Below, one piece after another: positions 45,951 through 57,621 of a stretch of DNA of 64,000 nt. Positions within the stretch are counted from its first letter, which is position 1. Every line of letters starts with the position of its first letter. The stretch covers positions 26,513,840 to 26,577,839 of the forward strand of contig CM054116.1 of the NCBI GenBank assembly GCA_028673005.1. Direction: 5' to 3'. The notes under the pieces were generated by a model. The model was not told the origin of the DNA, did not search any database, and was given only the letters and a program-made list of their open reading frames with translations. The position numbers and the translations under genes are program-made. The DNA is from Tanypteryx hageni (Eukaryota; Arthropoda; Insecta; Odonata; Petaluridae).

Positions 45951-47525
45951 TAACTAGCCATTAACATTTGCTGTCCGTCACTTAAAGATACGCGGAACTC
46001 ACCGAAGGCATATTATATGCAATTCGATAGCACTTGGATTCCCGATTCACTGGTGTCTCTTACGGAAAGGATTATCAAACTGAGAAATTTTGCCCCTCAG
46101 ATAATTCCGATATGATTCCAGGCGTCAATAATGGAGTCTTATTGCAAACCCTGGTTTATCAAAAAGTTTCGTTTTTACTGCGAAATGTTAAAAAGAAAAC
46201 ATTTCATCAGTCTATTATATTCCGCAACCTCATTCTCCGCAATAAGGCCGGCACTATCTTCGTGTCTTTTGGTAATTTATGGTGGTTTTTTCCGTTCAGC
46301 GGATAACAATACAAATCAAAGTGCTACATTAGTAAATATATAAAGTTAAGGAACGAATATGTACAACATGAATATATGCGAATTACGCTAATGAAATGTT
46401 TAAAATAATATTCACTGGCTTGAATGATATTTTATAGAATAAAATTTGATTCGGCGGCCCATGAAAAAATATTGTTACTGGACCGCAGAGAACGTTTGTA
46501 AGCCCATACCTGAAAGGGTATGAAAGAAATGGAATCACTGAAAACAGCTGTGTTACCTGATCGGTAAAAGATGCTAAATACAGAAAAATGAAGCTTGACA
46601 GTAAATGGAAAAACATGTACATACTATTATTTTAGAAGAATAAAGATTAGCCTGACAGACTTAGAAAAAAGTTATCAGGGAAGATTTAGAGACAGAGTAA
46701 TATATGTAAAATAAATGCTAAAAAATAAAACGTTAGGAATGTGGAAATGAAATAGTGACGTTAAGAAGACATGAGAAGTAACTGTAATCAAGAGACTGCT
46801 CATAAAGAACGTCATCGAATTATAGGCGATACCTTAGCCCCTCTCCCCGCCACACACTCATTCACACATCACAGGACTGGCTCAATAACTATAGACGCAA
46901 CCACTCGTCCGTAGGAAAGCCTACCGAATTGATCCTAAGATGGAGGTGTGAGGAAACAAGTGCTTGGAGACGGAATGAATGGATAAAAGCAGACACAACT
47001 AGGAATATTGAGACTGTAATCTCACCAGAAATAAATTCATCAATTTTAGTGAGGGCAACTAGCACACTAAAAGGAAATTATGTGTGAAAAATCAAGACAG
47101 TAATATATTGTCCACGCGCTTAGGTTGTTTATTGAACAAACAAATTTTAAATTTATCGTTTGAAAGCATTATAGAAAATAATGTTGCAAAATTAGTTGCG
47201 TGGCAATTAGAAGATTAAAATTATCAACCATCATAATGTAACTCACAAATTCCCTCTGCAAACCAAAAGAAAATAGATCACACGAACAGCCGTTTTTGGA
47301 AAAGTACCATACCTTCACCTGTACAGAAAACGAAAGCCAGAGATTGACGAGTACGAAAAAATTTCAAACTTTGCTGGGAATATCATTACCTAAGAAAGAA
47401 GATATTCGATGGAAACAAGAATTATATTTATTTTGATTATTTATAAGTAATCGGCTTACAGCACGAGACCAATTACAGCTGATTGATTAACAGTATAAAT
47501 AACAATAACAATCACAAACAACCAT
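45951..47525. other. Gene-poor interval
   Basis: No recognisable genes or transposon ends. Open frames here are short and lack family motifs. Confidence 0.35.
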
Positions 47526-47590
47526 GACCAAGGCGGGACTCGAACCCGCGACCCTAGCATTGGGAGCCAGATGCGTTGGCCACCCCTCTT
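47526..47590 (-). repeat. tRNA-like sequence (SINE head or tRNA pseudogene)
   Basis: Read on minus, it has GGGTGGCCAACGCATCTGGC and then GGGTTCGAGTCCCGC, an exact pol III B-box with T-stem. The 3' half of the acceptor (CCTTGGTC) has no partner at the 5' end, so it is unlikely to be a working tRNA gene. Confidence 0.55.
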
Positions 47591-47769
47591 TAGAATTTAA
47601 ACCTGAGATGACGCGACTCTACCGCGTTCCCGCTTCAAATGGCCGTCTAATTTAGGTGGCAGAAGGGCCGGGTGGGGAGTGAAGGCGAGAGATAAGGAAA
47701 CGAGAGCGAGCATAAGTATTCGTCGAAAAAATAGAACGTGGTTTACAATGGAAGAACAAACTACCACGC

Positions 47770-47990
47770 TGAGCCCCGCGAGTCGCAGAGGAGGTGAGGA
47801 AGAGGGAGGGGAAGGAGGGAAGGGAAGGGGGCGAGAGGGGAGGGGAGGTATAGATTAAGGAGGGGCGAGAATGAGAGGAGAAAGAAGGGGAAGGGGGAAG
47901 AGTGAGAGAGAAAAGGGGAGAAAGGGAAGGAGAGAAAGAAGGAGGGAGCGGAGAACGGGAGAAAGGATGATGAGGGAGGGATAAAAATGT
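47770..47990 (+). repeat. GA/G-rich polypurine tract
   Basis: About 220 bp of purine-only or near-purine sequence made of GGGAAGG/GAGAGG units. The minus-strand proline/serine-rich ORF across it is an artefact of composition. Confidence 0.85.
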
Positions 47991-48039
47991 ACGGGAACAA
48001 ACTTGCCATTTCTTCTCTCCGCGCTTTATTAAATTTCAA

Positions 48040-49431
48040 CGAGAAATTACGATACCAGATATGCCATTTATCGGAGAATCGAAAACATTTTCTCCGTATA
48101 ACGTCACGATCGCCGAATTGAAATTACGAAATATATGACGCTCCAAACACAATATATTCAGCGAGGGAATTTAGGAGCATATGCGGGATAAGACGCACCT
48201 CGAGTTCACGAACGATGAAATAAATGAGCGCGTGTATATTTTTTAAGCGATGTCCTAGTTTTAAAAATACATATCCGTCCCTAAGTGAATTAAGAGTACA
48301 CATTAAAATTGGAGCTACATTTGCCGAAGCAATACGAAAAAGCGCCTTATACTTATTGAGGATTATTTAGGATTGTAAGCTAAATTTTTAAAAATAAATT
48401 TAATACAAAGTAATTAATTCGATAATAAATTTAAAAATTTATAACTTTCTATCTATAACCGTTTGCTCAGAATCTCCAGTAACAAATTTCATCAAAATAC
48501 GTTCAGCAGTTTCCGACGGACGGACGGGCGGAAACGACCTACCCTATATGCGTTCACTTCGTGCAAAGAACGCATAAAAATTATTAATTGAGTAAAGCGT
48601 ATGAAGTATTAAGTTGACTTTCTCCAACTATGTTAATATATTCGTATTTACTTCATTCCATTGTGTTTGGAAGACGGGCGAACTGGTAATACGGGCGATT
48701 AGGCGATCGCTCGAAGGGCTGGTGCCCATGAGGGCCGACTGGGCCGGTATAAAATTTAAATATTGTAATATTGTTATTGTATTACTATAATAATTAGTTT
48801 AAATGTAATATCCCTATTATAAACAAATTTTATTAATTTTATTTAAGTAGTTGTGAGATACTATTCAACGTATTTTCATCCGAATTTTTATCGATAAGAT
48901 AATAAATTCTTACAGTGATTTAAATATAATTTAAAACAAGATGATCCAAACCGAACTTGTGACGCCTACTTTCCATTTAATCATTTATTTAATACTTATA
49001 TTGCCTTTAATAGCTTTAAAGTCATCGCGGATAAGTAGCTCTTTGTGTTCCCAAATTTCATAATTTAGCCTTATAAAATACTACAAATACATTCGAACGG
49101 AATATTAAATTGATCAAGCGTATTTGTGCGGCAAAAATAACGCGTGTACCTATTAGAATAAACCGAATCTGATTGTGAATCCAACAATAGTTGTTGTTAT
49201 AGCAACACTCGTACTGAGTGATAAAAACTGCAAAATCGCCAGTATCTACGCGAAATCCTAAGAAATACAATCGATAAGAAAAATTCTACGATAAAAATTT
49301 GAACTTCATTCCTTTCCTCAGAGAAGAGTACAAAACTCGCTCCTATATTACAATTCTAAGATATTTTAATATGCAAGAGAAAATTACCCGCACGATGGAT
49401 TTCAGATTTCCCATCTAAATCAAATGGGAAG
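48040..49431. other. Gene-poor interval
   Basis: AT-rich DNA with scraps such as GACGGACGGACGGG near 48518. No gene or bounded element was found. Confidence 0.35.
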
Positions 49432-49590
49432 GATAGTTCCTGGAATTGAACTAGGGACTATCAAATTTCGGAATAAAACTCTCGTCAGGAGCTCGGCTCC
49501 AGTAGTAAGAGATAGTTCCTGGAATCGAACCCGGGACTTCAATCTTCGCAACAAAAACTATCCTCGGGAGCTCGGTCCATATTTCCACCA
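49432..49590. repeat. 79-bp tandem duplication with B-box-like motif
   Basis: Two copies, beginning at 49432 and 49511, share GATAGTTCCTGGAAT(T/C)GAAC and GGAGCTCGG. In reverse complement, copy 2 carries GGTTCGATTCC, a perfect pol III B-box. A GACGGACAGACAGAC scrap follows. Confidence 0.75.
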
Positions 49591-50331
49591 AGTTTCATGA
49601 ACATCGGTCCGTTGGTTCAAAAGTCAATAGGGGGACGGACAGACAGACACAACGACAAAACTATAAGCCTATTTCCATTCTGGAAAGCAGGCTAAAAATC
49701 GGGCACAGTAGCCCGGGCCGATTTAGTATCGGCAGTCCACCCCTGTTGGAAGACATTAATTATAAACACAAAAAGCTAAAATTATGACATCCTTGCGAAG
49801 GGAAAACATTTGCCAAATGAAACTGGAAACGGCCGCCTAATTCAGAACGTTTTCGGACGAATCTTCAGATTTTATCGTCCAGCAGCAACAGTTTCTGTGA
49901 TTTATGTAAAAGTTCAATTTCTCAACACTAATAAATGTTCTACATTTTCTTACCTCACTCTCTTTAAACTCCGACGCATATAAGCATTCGCTTCGAAGAA
50001 TCTGTATTTTATGTAATTATTTACATAAGATAGTGTTAGCTTAATGAAATGCTTGATCGAAACACCTAGAAATCAGGGATGGTTTTCAGGTTTCTTAAAA
50101 CTAAAATACAGTTTGGTGTTATAAATCGAAAAAAACGTTCAGAGATAGGATTTTTTAAAAATTATGTTTTATTAACGAATTATACACAAAAGGAACTTAA
50201 AACTGCGTAGGTAATGATGATTAATGTAAAGAGATTAAAATGGAACAAGATAACAAAATCGACAGACAAAAATTTTGCAAGTGTGATGAATTGTTATTTC
50301 AATAGGAATATTATTATTCCATAAAAATTGT

Positions 50332-50574
50332 TTATAGCAAATTCCTGCATTCTTTTAATGGGCCTGCTGATGAAAGGAGATCCGCTAAAATAAAAAAGTG
50401 AACCTCAAGTCCTTTGGGAGGTATAAGTCTGGGCAAAGGCTTCATAAAAGGCCGTCCCAGCATAATGATCCTACAAGTAAAATCAACAAAAAACTTCCAT
50501 GCGTTTAAATTTAGCCTATTCCTAATCGATTTTCTTCCCGGTAAGATTGAATGCGCTTCCACCTTATCGCCCAT
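50332..50574 (-). pseudogene. Retroelement pol fragment (RNase H region, DIRS/LTR-like)
   Basis: The 80-residue minus-strand frame includes FFVDFTCRIIMLGRPFMKPL and a downstream ILADLLSS. This resembles the segment after reverse transcriptase in DIRS and related retroelements (LNFAC-V-PGR-FLRRL, then ADL--W). It is isolated, with no other pol domain alongside, so it is a short decayed remnant. Confidence 0.45.
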
Positions 50575-51229
50575 TGCATAGAGCTGTCGGCTCTTGCCTT
50601 CCTACTTCTCAGAATTGTTTTCCCCTTTTTCTTCCCGACTTGCACCGCCAACATTTTTCGCAGCAAGACGCAGAGACGAAGATGAAAACTTCAATAATGA
50701 AAGATGGAACGAATCCTTTTTATCAATAGCCTACGCGATTTTTAACGAATAGAACGGGCGTAAGCCCCCGCTAATCGTCTGTTTACGTTTATGAACGAGT
50801 ATCCCCATGCATTTCTCCAAGGCATCGGAGCTGGTATTTGTTCACCCGTAATGTATATCCAGCAAACACAAAATGTATACATAATGCTTAAATACCAATA
50901 TATGTAACCGCAAATAAATATAACTTTCAGAAATTATATTCTTATCGTTAGTCGTCCATAACATTCGTATCCTTTCTCTTAAAAACCGTAGGAATTAGAT
51001 CATATAATACGCCAAGCGAATTATGTACAAATATGCAAAAATAGTTTTTAAAAATAATTCAACTTTCGATCCGAAGCAGGCAGTCAAGTTTCCAACGCAT
51101 TCCTTGCGATATAGGCGTCGTGTCGAGTGAGCGGATGATGCAGGAGACGAGATGAGCCGATTGGGGTCCTCTTTTCCTCGTCCGCCCCGAGAGGGGGTGG
51201 AGGATGACTCCATGAACGAGTGCATGGCA

Positions 51230-51370
51230 GAGGAAATAGGGATGGAGAGAGGGGAGGAAGGAGAGGGGAGGGGAGGAAGGAGAGGGGTGGGGAGGGGAAG
51301 GAGAGGGGAGAGGAGGGGGGAAGGGAGAGGGGAGGGGAGGGGGGAAGGGAGAGGAAAGGGGGGGGGGGGG
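51230..51370 (+). repeat. GA/G-rich polypurine tract
   Basis: About 140 bp of GGGGAGGAAGG-type purine sequence ending in a run of about 12 G. It produces long spurious open frames on both strands. Confidence 0.85.
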
Positions 51371-51540
51371 CGCACGAGGGCACGAGTACAGTTCAACGCA
51401 GCGGCGGCGACACCACCGTTACTCGACACAACCCGGTTCCGGCGATTTCACTGCAGCCTCTCTGTCTCTCTCTCTCTCATTTCCTCTCACAATCAGTTAT
51501 TATTATTGTTTTAATTTTATTTATCGATAGGTTTAGCGTA

Positions 51541-52075
51541 TCTCTGTAGGTTTCACAGGTTTATACACCCACCTTCTTGTGCGGGTGTTTTCCTGTAGTG
51601 TATCTATTTGATCTTTTCTCTGTTTCCTCTATTTTCTTTTCTTTCTTTTATATTTCCTTTCTTCTTTTATTGCTAAAGAACTTCAGTAGATTTCGCAGGT
51701 CCACGCACCCCCTCCCTATGTGGGTGTTATCCTGTTTTTTTTTTCTATTTCTTTCCTCCATTTTTTTCGCCTATACGCTTTTATTGCTTGTATTTTTATG
51801 TATGGTTATCTTATATATTATAGTCCAACATATGATGATTTGTTTAGTGAGCTTTAGTAGGTTTCGCAGGTTTTTCACACCCCCATTCTATGTGGGTGTT
51901 TTCCTGCAGTGTGTTAGTTTTCCCACACAATTATTATCTTTTTACAATTATTGTATTATTATTATATTATTGTTAGTTCTTGAATGTATTATTATATTTG
52001 TGTCATGACAGGGGGTTAGCTGAAAGATGGGACTTCCTAATCTCAATATCGCTCCAAATAATAATAATCTAATCC
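51541..52075 (+). repeat. LINE-type 3' end with three reiterated hairpin motifs
   Basis: Three spaced copies (51545-51600, 51683-51736, 51852-51912) each carry AGGTTTCGCAGG-like sequence, then CACCC...GGGTGT capable of a short stem, then TTTCCTG. The block ends with GGGACTTCCTAATCTCAATA and an (AAT)n-like tail, shared with 22170-22225. I read this as the 3' UTR and tail of a degenerate LINE. No coding part is attached. Confidence 0.5.
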
Positions 52076-52079
52076 AATC

Positions 52080-52620
52080 TCCGACGCTCGGCTCGTGCCG
52101 AATGGGAGGAGACGGAGAGGAGGTGGGTGGAGAGAGACGACTCGCTTTAACGACACTCTCGATTCATTCTGACGCCCTGTTATCCACGGCGGAGGGAAGG
52201 TGAGGCGGGGAGTGCGCCTCCCTGCTCCGATTGTGACCCCTCGGTAGCGAGACTAATCGAGTCACGTGAAAGATTTCCGCGGTGTTTCTTCCCGCTGCGC
52301 GCTCGGGTCGCAGTGTGCTCGAGGGAATGGGTTAAGAGTCAAGGGGGAGAGGAGGAGAGTGAGTTAATAGGCGGGAGGAGGAGGGGGGGAGGAAAGGATG
52401 GGGAGGTGAGTGGGAAAGGCCGCTTCTGGAACGTAAGCGCCGAATTCGGAATTCAGGAACTTTTCGGACCTATCGAAACACTATTCGTCGGACGAATTGG
52501 TCGCGACTTCCGCCACCGGCGATAGGATTGCGCGGAAAAAAATAGCATCGCAAACGCCCCGAAATATTCCTGGACAGAGTCGGTCTCTAAATCGCTTATT
52601 CCTACGGAAAACTCGTCTTG
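52080..52620. other. CpG-rich block, possible promoter
   Basis: GC and CpG content is much higher than in the surroundings, with purine-rich blocks at 52100-52130 and 52340-52410. No coding exon could be tied to it, and the open frame at 52313-52525 lacks features. Confidence 0.3.
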
Positions 52621-53373
52621 ATGGATTCCAAATCAAAATAAATGAATTGATATTCAAAAAAGTTTGTTACGTTCGGCAACGATATTGTCAATCGTAAAAA
52701 AATCGTAAGGTAACGGCAGAGATAAAAGACGAGCAAACCAACTTACCTAATTTACGTTTTACACAAAATGAAGGACTCGCAAAAACAAATTATGTTCTCC
52801 ACACAAATACAGCCTTCTTCAGTTGCACTTCACCGACAGTTCATTACGAAAATACTTAAGAGAGCTACTTTGCAGCTTACACGTGCGTTCTCATCCCCTT
52901 TATGGCCGTCGCAATTACATGCATCAATTAACAAGATAAAGGGGACTAAAATAACAGAGATGACCTGTACAAGATTAAACAGATCTTTACGATGTACGAA
53001 TCCCGCGCTGGTTCGTCAACAACGAGAGTATTCGCTACTTTTTTTATTTAAAATTATTTCAATTTCTTGTCCACTTGCGGCTTCATGCGGGCGTGGACCT
53101 GTCAGCCAAACCTTTTCTGTCTTTCAGGCGGAAGAATAGAGGAGGCGCGCTCTGTCTAGTTTGGCGGAGAAACGGACGGAGAAAACCGGTTTTCTCAGTG
53201 AATTGCGGAGAAAATGACTCAGCGGTTTTCCGCGTGACATTTCGGGTATGAGTAATAAATATATCCGGACAAAAAGTCCATGTTTGAGCCCAGAATATTT
53301 GATCACGACAACCAAGTGCAGTCTTCGCCAGGGCAAATTTTTCCCCTGATAGATTTGTACAGACGCTTTAGTG
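52621..53373. other. Gene-poor interval
   Basis: No recognisable genes. Open frames at 52768-53139 (plus) and 53124-53495 (minus) show no domain signature. Confidence 0.35.
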
Positions 53374-53813
53374 CAGGTATAGCCAACCTGGGCCTGATCA
53401 GGAGCCACAGTACTGCAATACACGTCACCGAAGAGCCGCAGTAACATGTAATGAGCTGATAAACAATATTTAACACAATGTAGCTGCTGATGCATTTTTT
53501 TTAAATTATTATTTCAACTTTATTATCATTAGGAAATACATTAGGAATACATTTACATAAATTATTACAATTACAAAAAGAATTCGTTACAAATTTCAGG
53601 GAGGAAACTTGATCTGGTTCTACAGAGCCATAGGCTCGTCTGTAGGTGCCAATATAATAATAATAATAATAATAAAAACAAGAACTTCCTCTTTTATTTG
53701 GTGGGACTTCTGGTAATCTTTGAATTCAACAATTTCCTTACACGTTATAATCGGAAAATTACGGTGTATGTAAGACAAACAAAGTTTTTAGAGCCCCCAG
53801 TTGGCCGCCCCTG
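53374..53813. mobile_element. hAT MITE
   Basis: Ends are CAGGTATAGCCAACCTGGGC and CCCCCAGTTGGCCGCCCCTG. The flanks CTTTAGTG and CATTAGTG differ at one base. It contains an ATA trinucleotide repeat near 53655. Confidence 0.8.
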
Positions 53814-54774
53814 CATTAGTGTCCATCAGTTCTCATTTTACTAACCAATGAGCGATGTGAGTATACATCGAATAGTTTGCATATTCAAATAGTACAGGGT
53901 TTATATACGAATTTAAGATAAAATAAATTGTCAGGCGCCATGAGCATCAACAAATGTAAGACTTTTAAAAGGCACACCAAAATCCTGGAATTTTCTCTTC
54001 CAAAAAGAATTGCTGAAAACTTACCTCGATTATCGAGGAAAAACGACAGCAAACGGTTACTTCGATGCGCGATTTAGAATCTAGCCCAAGTAGTGCGGCT
54101 AGTTTGTTCAGAGAAACCAATGAATACGAAATAAGTGTGTCAAAGACATCGAGAGTATTGGATCAAAGAATTGAGTGTAAGACTTGGAGAAATTCATTGG
54201 TAATAAAATTCGAGGCCTCTCTGATGCTAGCGGCCACATTGCTGAACTAATTGATTGGATTAAGCGAGGTCTGGCCTTCTTTATTGATGCAATTATACTT
54301 GTCAAAAGAGTCGTTCATTAGTGAGTGCTAAACGGGGCAATGGCGCATTTATCTGCTGTTTAGCGTGTTAATGTAACTGCAACAACGCCGTTGCTCGCTT
54401 CACTAGAGTTTATGGAGGGTTGCCACCTTTAAAAGTTTCTTGCTGTCACGTGTTAATCTAATGATAGAATGTGAAGATTACTTTTTTTTAACAAGTTTTA
54501 ATGCATCATTTTTCAATTACTAACATAAAGAGCTTTCGATATGGATAACTGTAAGGAACGCCCACATCGGGCCTAGATTCGAATTGCTGCGGATTATTAA
54601 CATTCTTCAAAAACCAGTAGTCGTCTTTCGAGATAGTAGCGCATTTCAGGAGACGTCTTTGTGTTTTTTGAACGCTGTACTCGTAGCTACACTTTCCCGA
54701 ATTCAGATCCCTCAGCCAACGACGTCTAAAGTATGTGTGTGTGCCTTTTTTGGTCAATCAACCTCTTGGATTGT
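53814..54774. other. Gene-poor interval
   Basis: Nothing bounded is recognised. The open frame 54065-54250 might be transposon debris, but no motif identifies it. Confidence 0.3.
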
Positions 54775-54955
54775 TATAGCTATAGCTCCTTCCACACCGA
54801 ACATACTCACAAGGGAGAAGGGAAACCCGGTACCGGCATTAGCCTATTCTTAACGAAGAACACCAAGGGGGCCAACGGCTTAACGTCCCTTCCGAAGGAC
54901 GGAACGCTGACTTTGCGCAGTCTCCTCAAACCACACAAACAGGGGGCCAGGCTCT
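54775..54955 (-). repeat. SINE body, headless second copy
   Basis: It matches the body of the 35.7-kb SINE: CCTTCGGAAGGGACGTTAAG and GAATAGGCTAATGCCGGTAC on minus. The tRNA-like head is missing. Confidence 0.65.
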
Positions 54956-55442
54956 AAAGTAAGTGTAATTGTGTAATAGTGTATAATAGTTTTTCAAGTT
55001 TGTTGCGTCCGCTTGTTAAGTAAAATTAGTGTCCGCATAGGGTAGTGTCCCGTCTTTTCCCTAAGCAATGTAATAGGAATCTCAAGTAACCCTGATGGGG
55101 TCCGCCGAAGCATTTGCATCTGACAATGTGGTCCGCCTAATCAACCTCAAATGCTAATGCGGCTCGTCTCGACAAATTTTTCCCACCCCTGGTATAAGAG
55201 GAGTGTCTGTATTCAGAGGTTTAACTGCATTAAATTGAAACTAAAATAGTTCGGGTAGCACTGTTAAACGAAGGAATACCGTAGATTTTTACGCTACGGA
55301 TACTTTTTCATATCCAGATACCTAGCTGATGACAAGGGCGGCGGCTGGAACAAATTCACTAGCCGTTATCCATGCCATTCCTGAGATTTAGATAATTTGG
55401 CGCGTGGGCCGAGTGCCCAACCCTTGCGCTGGTTCTCTAGAC

Positions 55443-57050
55443 CAGTGTTTCTCAAACTTGTTCGGTCTGCGGACCACTTTAGTGAATTAAAGACCCCTGC
55501 GGCCCACCTTTCTTATACTCTTCGGATTGCCAGAAAAAACAAGGTAAAAAATTACATACTACTGTAAATGGAACAAGCAAAAATATTTCAAGGGTGTAAG
55601 TAAATCTTTTCATTATTTGTGCATAGTAGTAAGTTTTTTCCTCTGCAACCTTTTTATTTATATTGTACCCTCACGAACACTTTGTGATAACTCTTGTTCT
55701 ATTTGAATGTATTTTTATAAAATAACTTAGAGGTTACATTATAACTTGGGAGAGAAAATGCGGGTTCCAATTGATGCTTACTTCATTTCATTTAATGATG
55801 TACGAATATAAGCTAACTAAAGTCTACAAAAAATCGGAGGATCTAATTAACCCATGCTGCTCAAATTCACAATTAGGCGATGCATTTTTGTGAGGATCGC
55901 ACACACTAAATCTACTCAAAATAGTTTGAGCGGTTCAACCGATGAAATTCGCGACGTACGAACGGACTGACAAACGAGGGAGTCGTGAAAAAAATCATAT
56001 AAAACCTAAGGTACTTCTAGAATTGCTACAGAGCTGGAATTTGACAATAATATAGGTCATTGGGTACAACTTCTGGAAAAAATCCGAAATTCCAGAAAAT
56101 GTTATATTAAAGGGATGTTTTTGACCCCAATGTCCAACTTTAAACACCCATAAGAAAAGCAATGAAAACTGTGCAGGGCTATATAAAATTGCTTTTTTAT
56201 ATTATTTACAATTAAGATACAAAGTCGGGACATGCATCATACTGTGGAAGAAAGAGTGAAGTTTATTTTTATTGAGGACAGAATTCAAATCCATGCTGAC
56301 TTTTTGTAAAAATTCGATTTTAATCAAAATTATGAAAAGTTTTTCGGTTTTCAACAATGAAAAATATTAACTACCGTAGCAACGACTCCAATGCCTTTCA
56401 ATGGGAATTGATTTTCCACGCTCCAAGAGCGTTGATTTAATGCTTAGACTGCATTATAATCCATTTGATTACAGCCAAGGACACATGATAACGTGATAAT
56501 TTTAAATTATTTATTTTATCCGAATACGTACAAAAAGGCACGGATAATGACGCCTAACACATCAAATATCCTAATTTTTACATAACTTTTAGTGTAATAT
56601 ATAGGCTATTGTCTTAATGATGATTAGAGTTAATGCTTAAAAAGGGCGATCTGAGCCATGAAGCTTGAAATACGAAAACTTGGACTCGAGCCTATTGCCA
56701 GAAAATTTAGAAATTCCGGATAGATGCCTTAATTTCACAGAAAATTAAAACTATTATCTCATTTAAATGGGTAGCTCAAATGCTGTCGCGTTGGTTACGA
56801 GTTAAGGTCTTGATGTGTGGTGATTTTTTAAGCGCTTGCAGTATGCAAGCACCGACAACTCGTATAATTAATTACGTGAGTCTGTCGAGTAGTGTGACGT
56901 TACGCGCGATTAGCTTCTGGTTAGCTCTTGCGTATGGCTTCGGCTTTAGCGATCAGTATTTGTAATTTTCATTTTCAGACAGCCCGCAGACCACCTGAAA
57001 GACCCTCGCGGCCCACAAGTGGTCCACAGACCACACTTTTAGAACCACTG
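55443..57050. mobile_element. Large non-autonomous hAT element
   Basis: Ends CAGTGTTTCTCAAACTTGTT and AGAACCACTG are inverted in style, with matching subterminal GTCTGCGGACCAC versus GTGGTCCACAGACC. The flanks CTCTAGAC and CCCTAGAC differ at one base. The interior has no recognisable transposase. Confidence 0.75.
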
Positions 57051-57566
57051 CCCTAGACTAAACGACGTTCTGGTTTGAATTCGCTAAGAGAGCTACTTGG
57101 TCATAAGGAATCCAGTGAAAGTACGAAGCCGAGATTAACGGCGTAAAATATTTTGGTAAAACCAAATTGCGAAGAGAAGAATTTTTCATATGAAAGTATT
57201 GATTGGGCCTATGAAAAGTGGCAGCAAATATGCCAATGATTTTAAGTAAAATGGACCAACTGGAAAAGCAACGCGTAAGTGCTGATATGAACCTTGAAGA
57301 TATATTTTCGATTTTAGCTAGTAAAAAATGAGCAGTCAAGCGTTAAAGTTTTTTAGAAAAACGGCAATCGATATTAAACGCTAACCTACAGCTTAAGGAT
57401 AGCATTATTTCATTAAACCCATAATTTTTTATTTTATGACGATTACGGATGTGAGTTCTAGGCAGATTCATGTCAGAACGACACACAAAATAAAATTACA
57501 TTAATCAAATATCTTTCTCGAAAGAAGTTGGGCAATGAAGGTTTTAAATACAGCAGTTTAAAGAAG
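57051..57566. other. Spacer before the LINE
   Basis: No gene or element was recognised. A minus-strand open frame at 57058-57339 has no family feature. Confidence 0.3.
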
Positions 57567-57621
57567 TAAGTTATAATCATCATCATCATCATAGGTAGTC
57601 TGTCCGTAGACAGGTCCGTGA

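Noticed and set aside
47526..47590. Functional tRNA gene on minus
   Set aside because: The T-arm is good but the 5' acceptor strand does not match the 3' strand.
47761..48039. Minus-strand Pro/Ser/Phe-rich ORF
   Set aside because: It is produced by the GA-rich tract and is low-complexity throughout.
50995..51549. Pro-rich (minus) and Gly/Arg/Glu-rich (plus) ORFs
   Set aside because: They are translations of a polypurine tract, not proteins.
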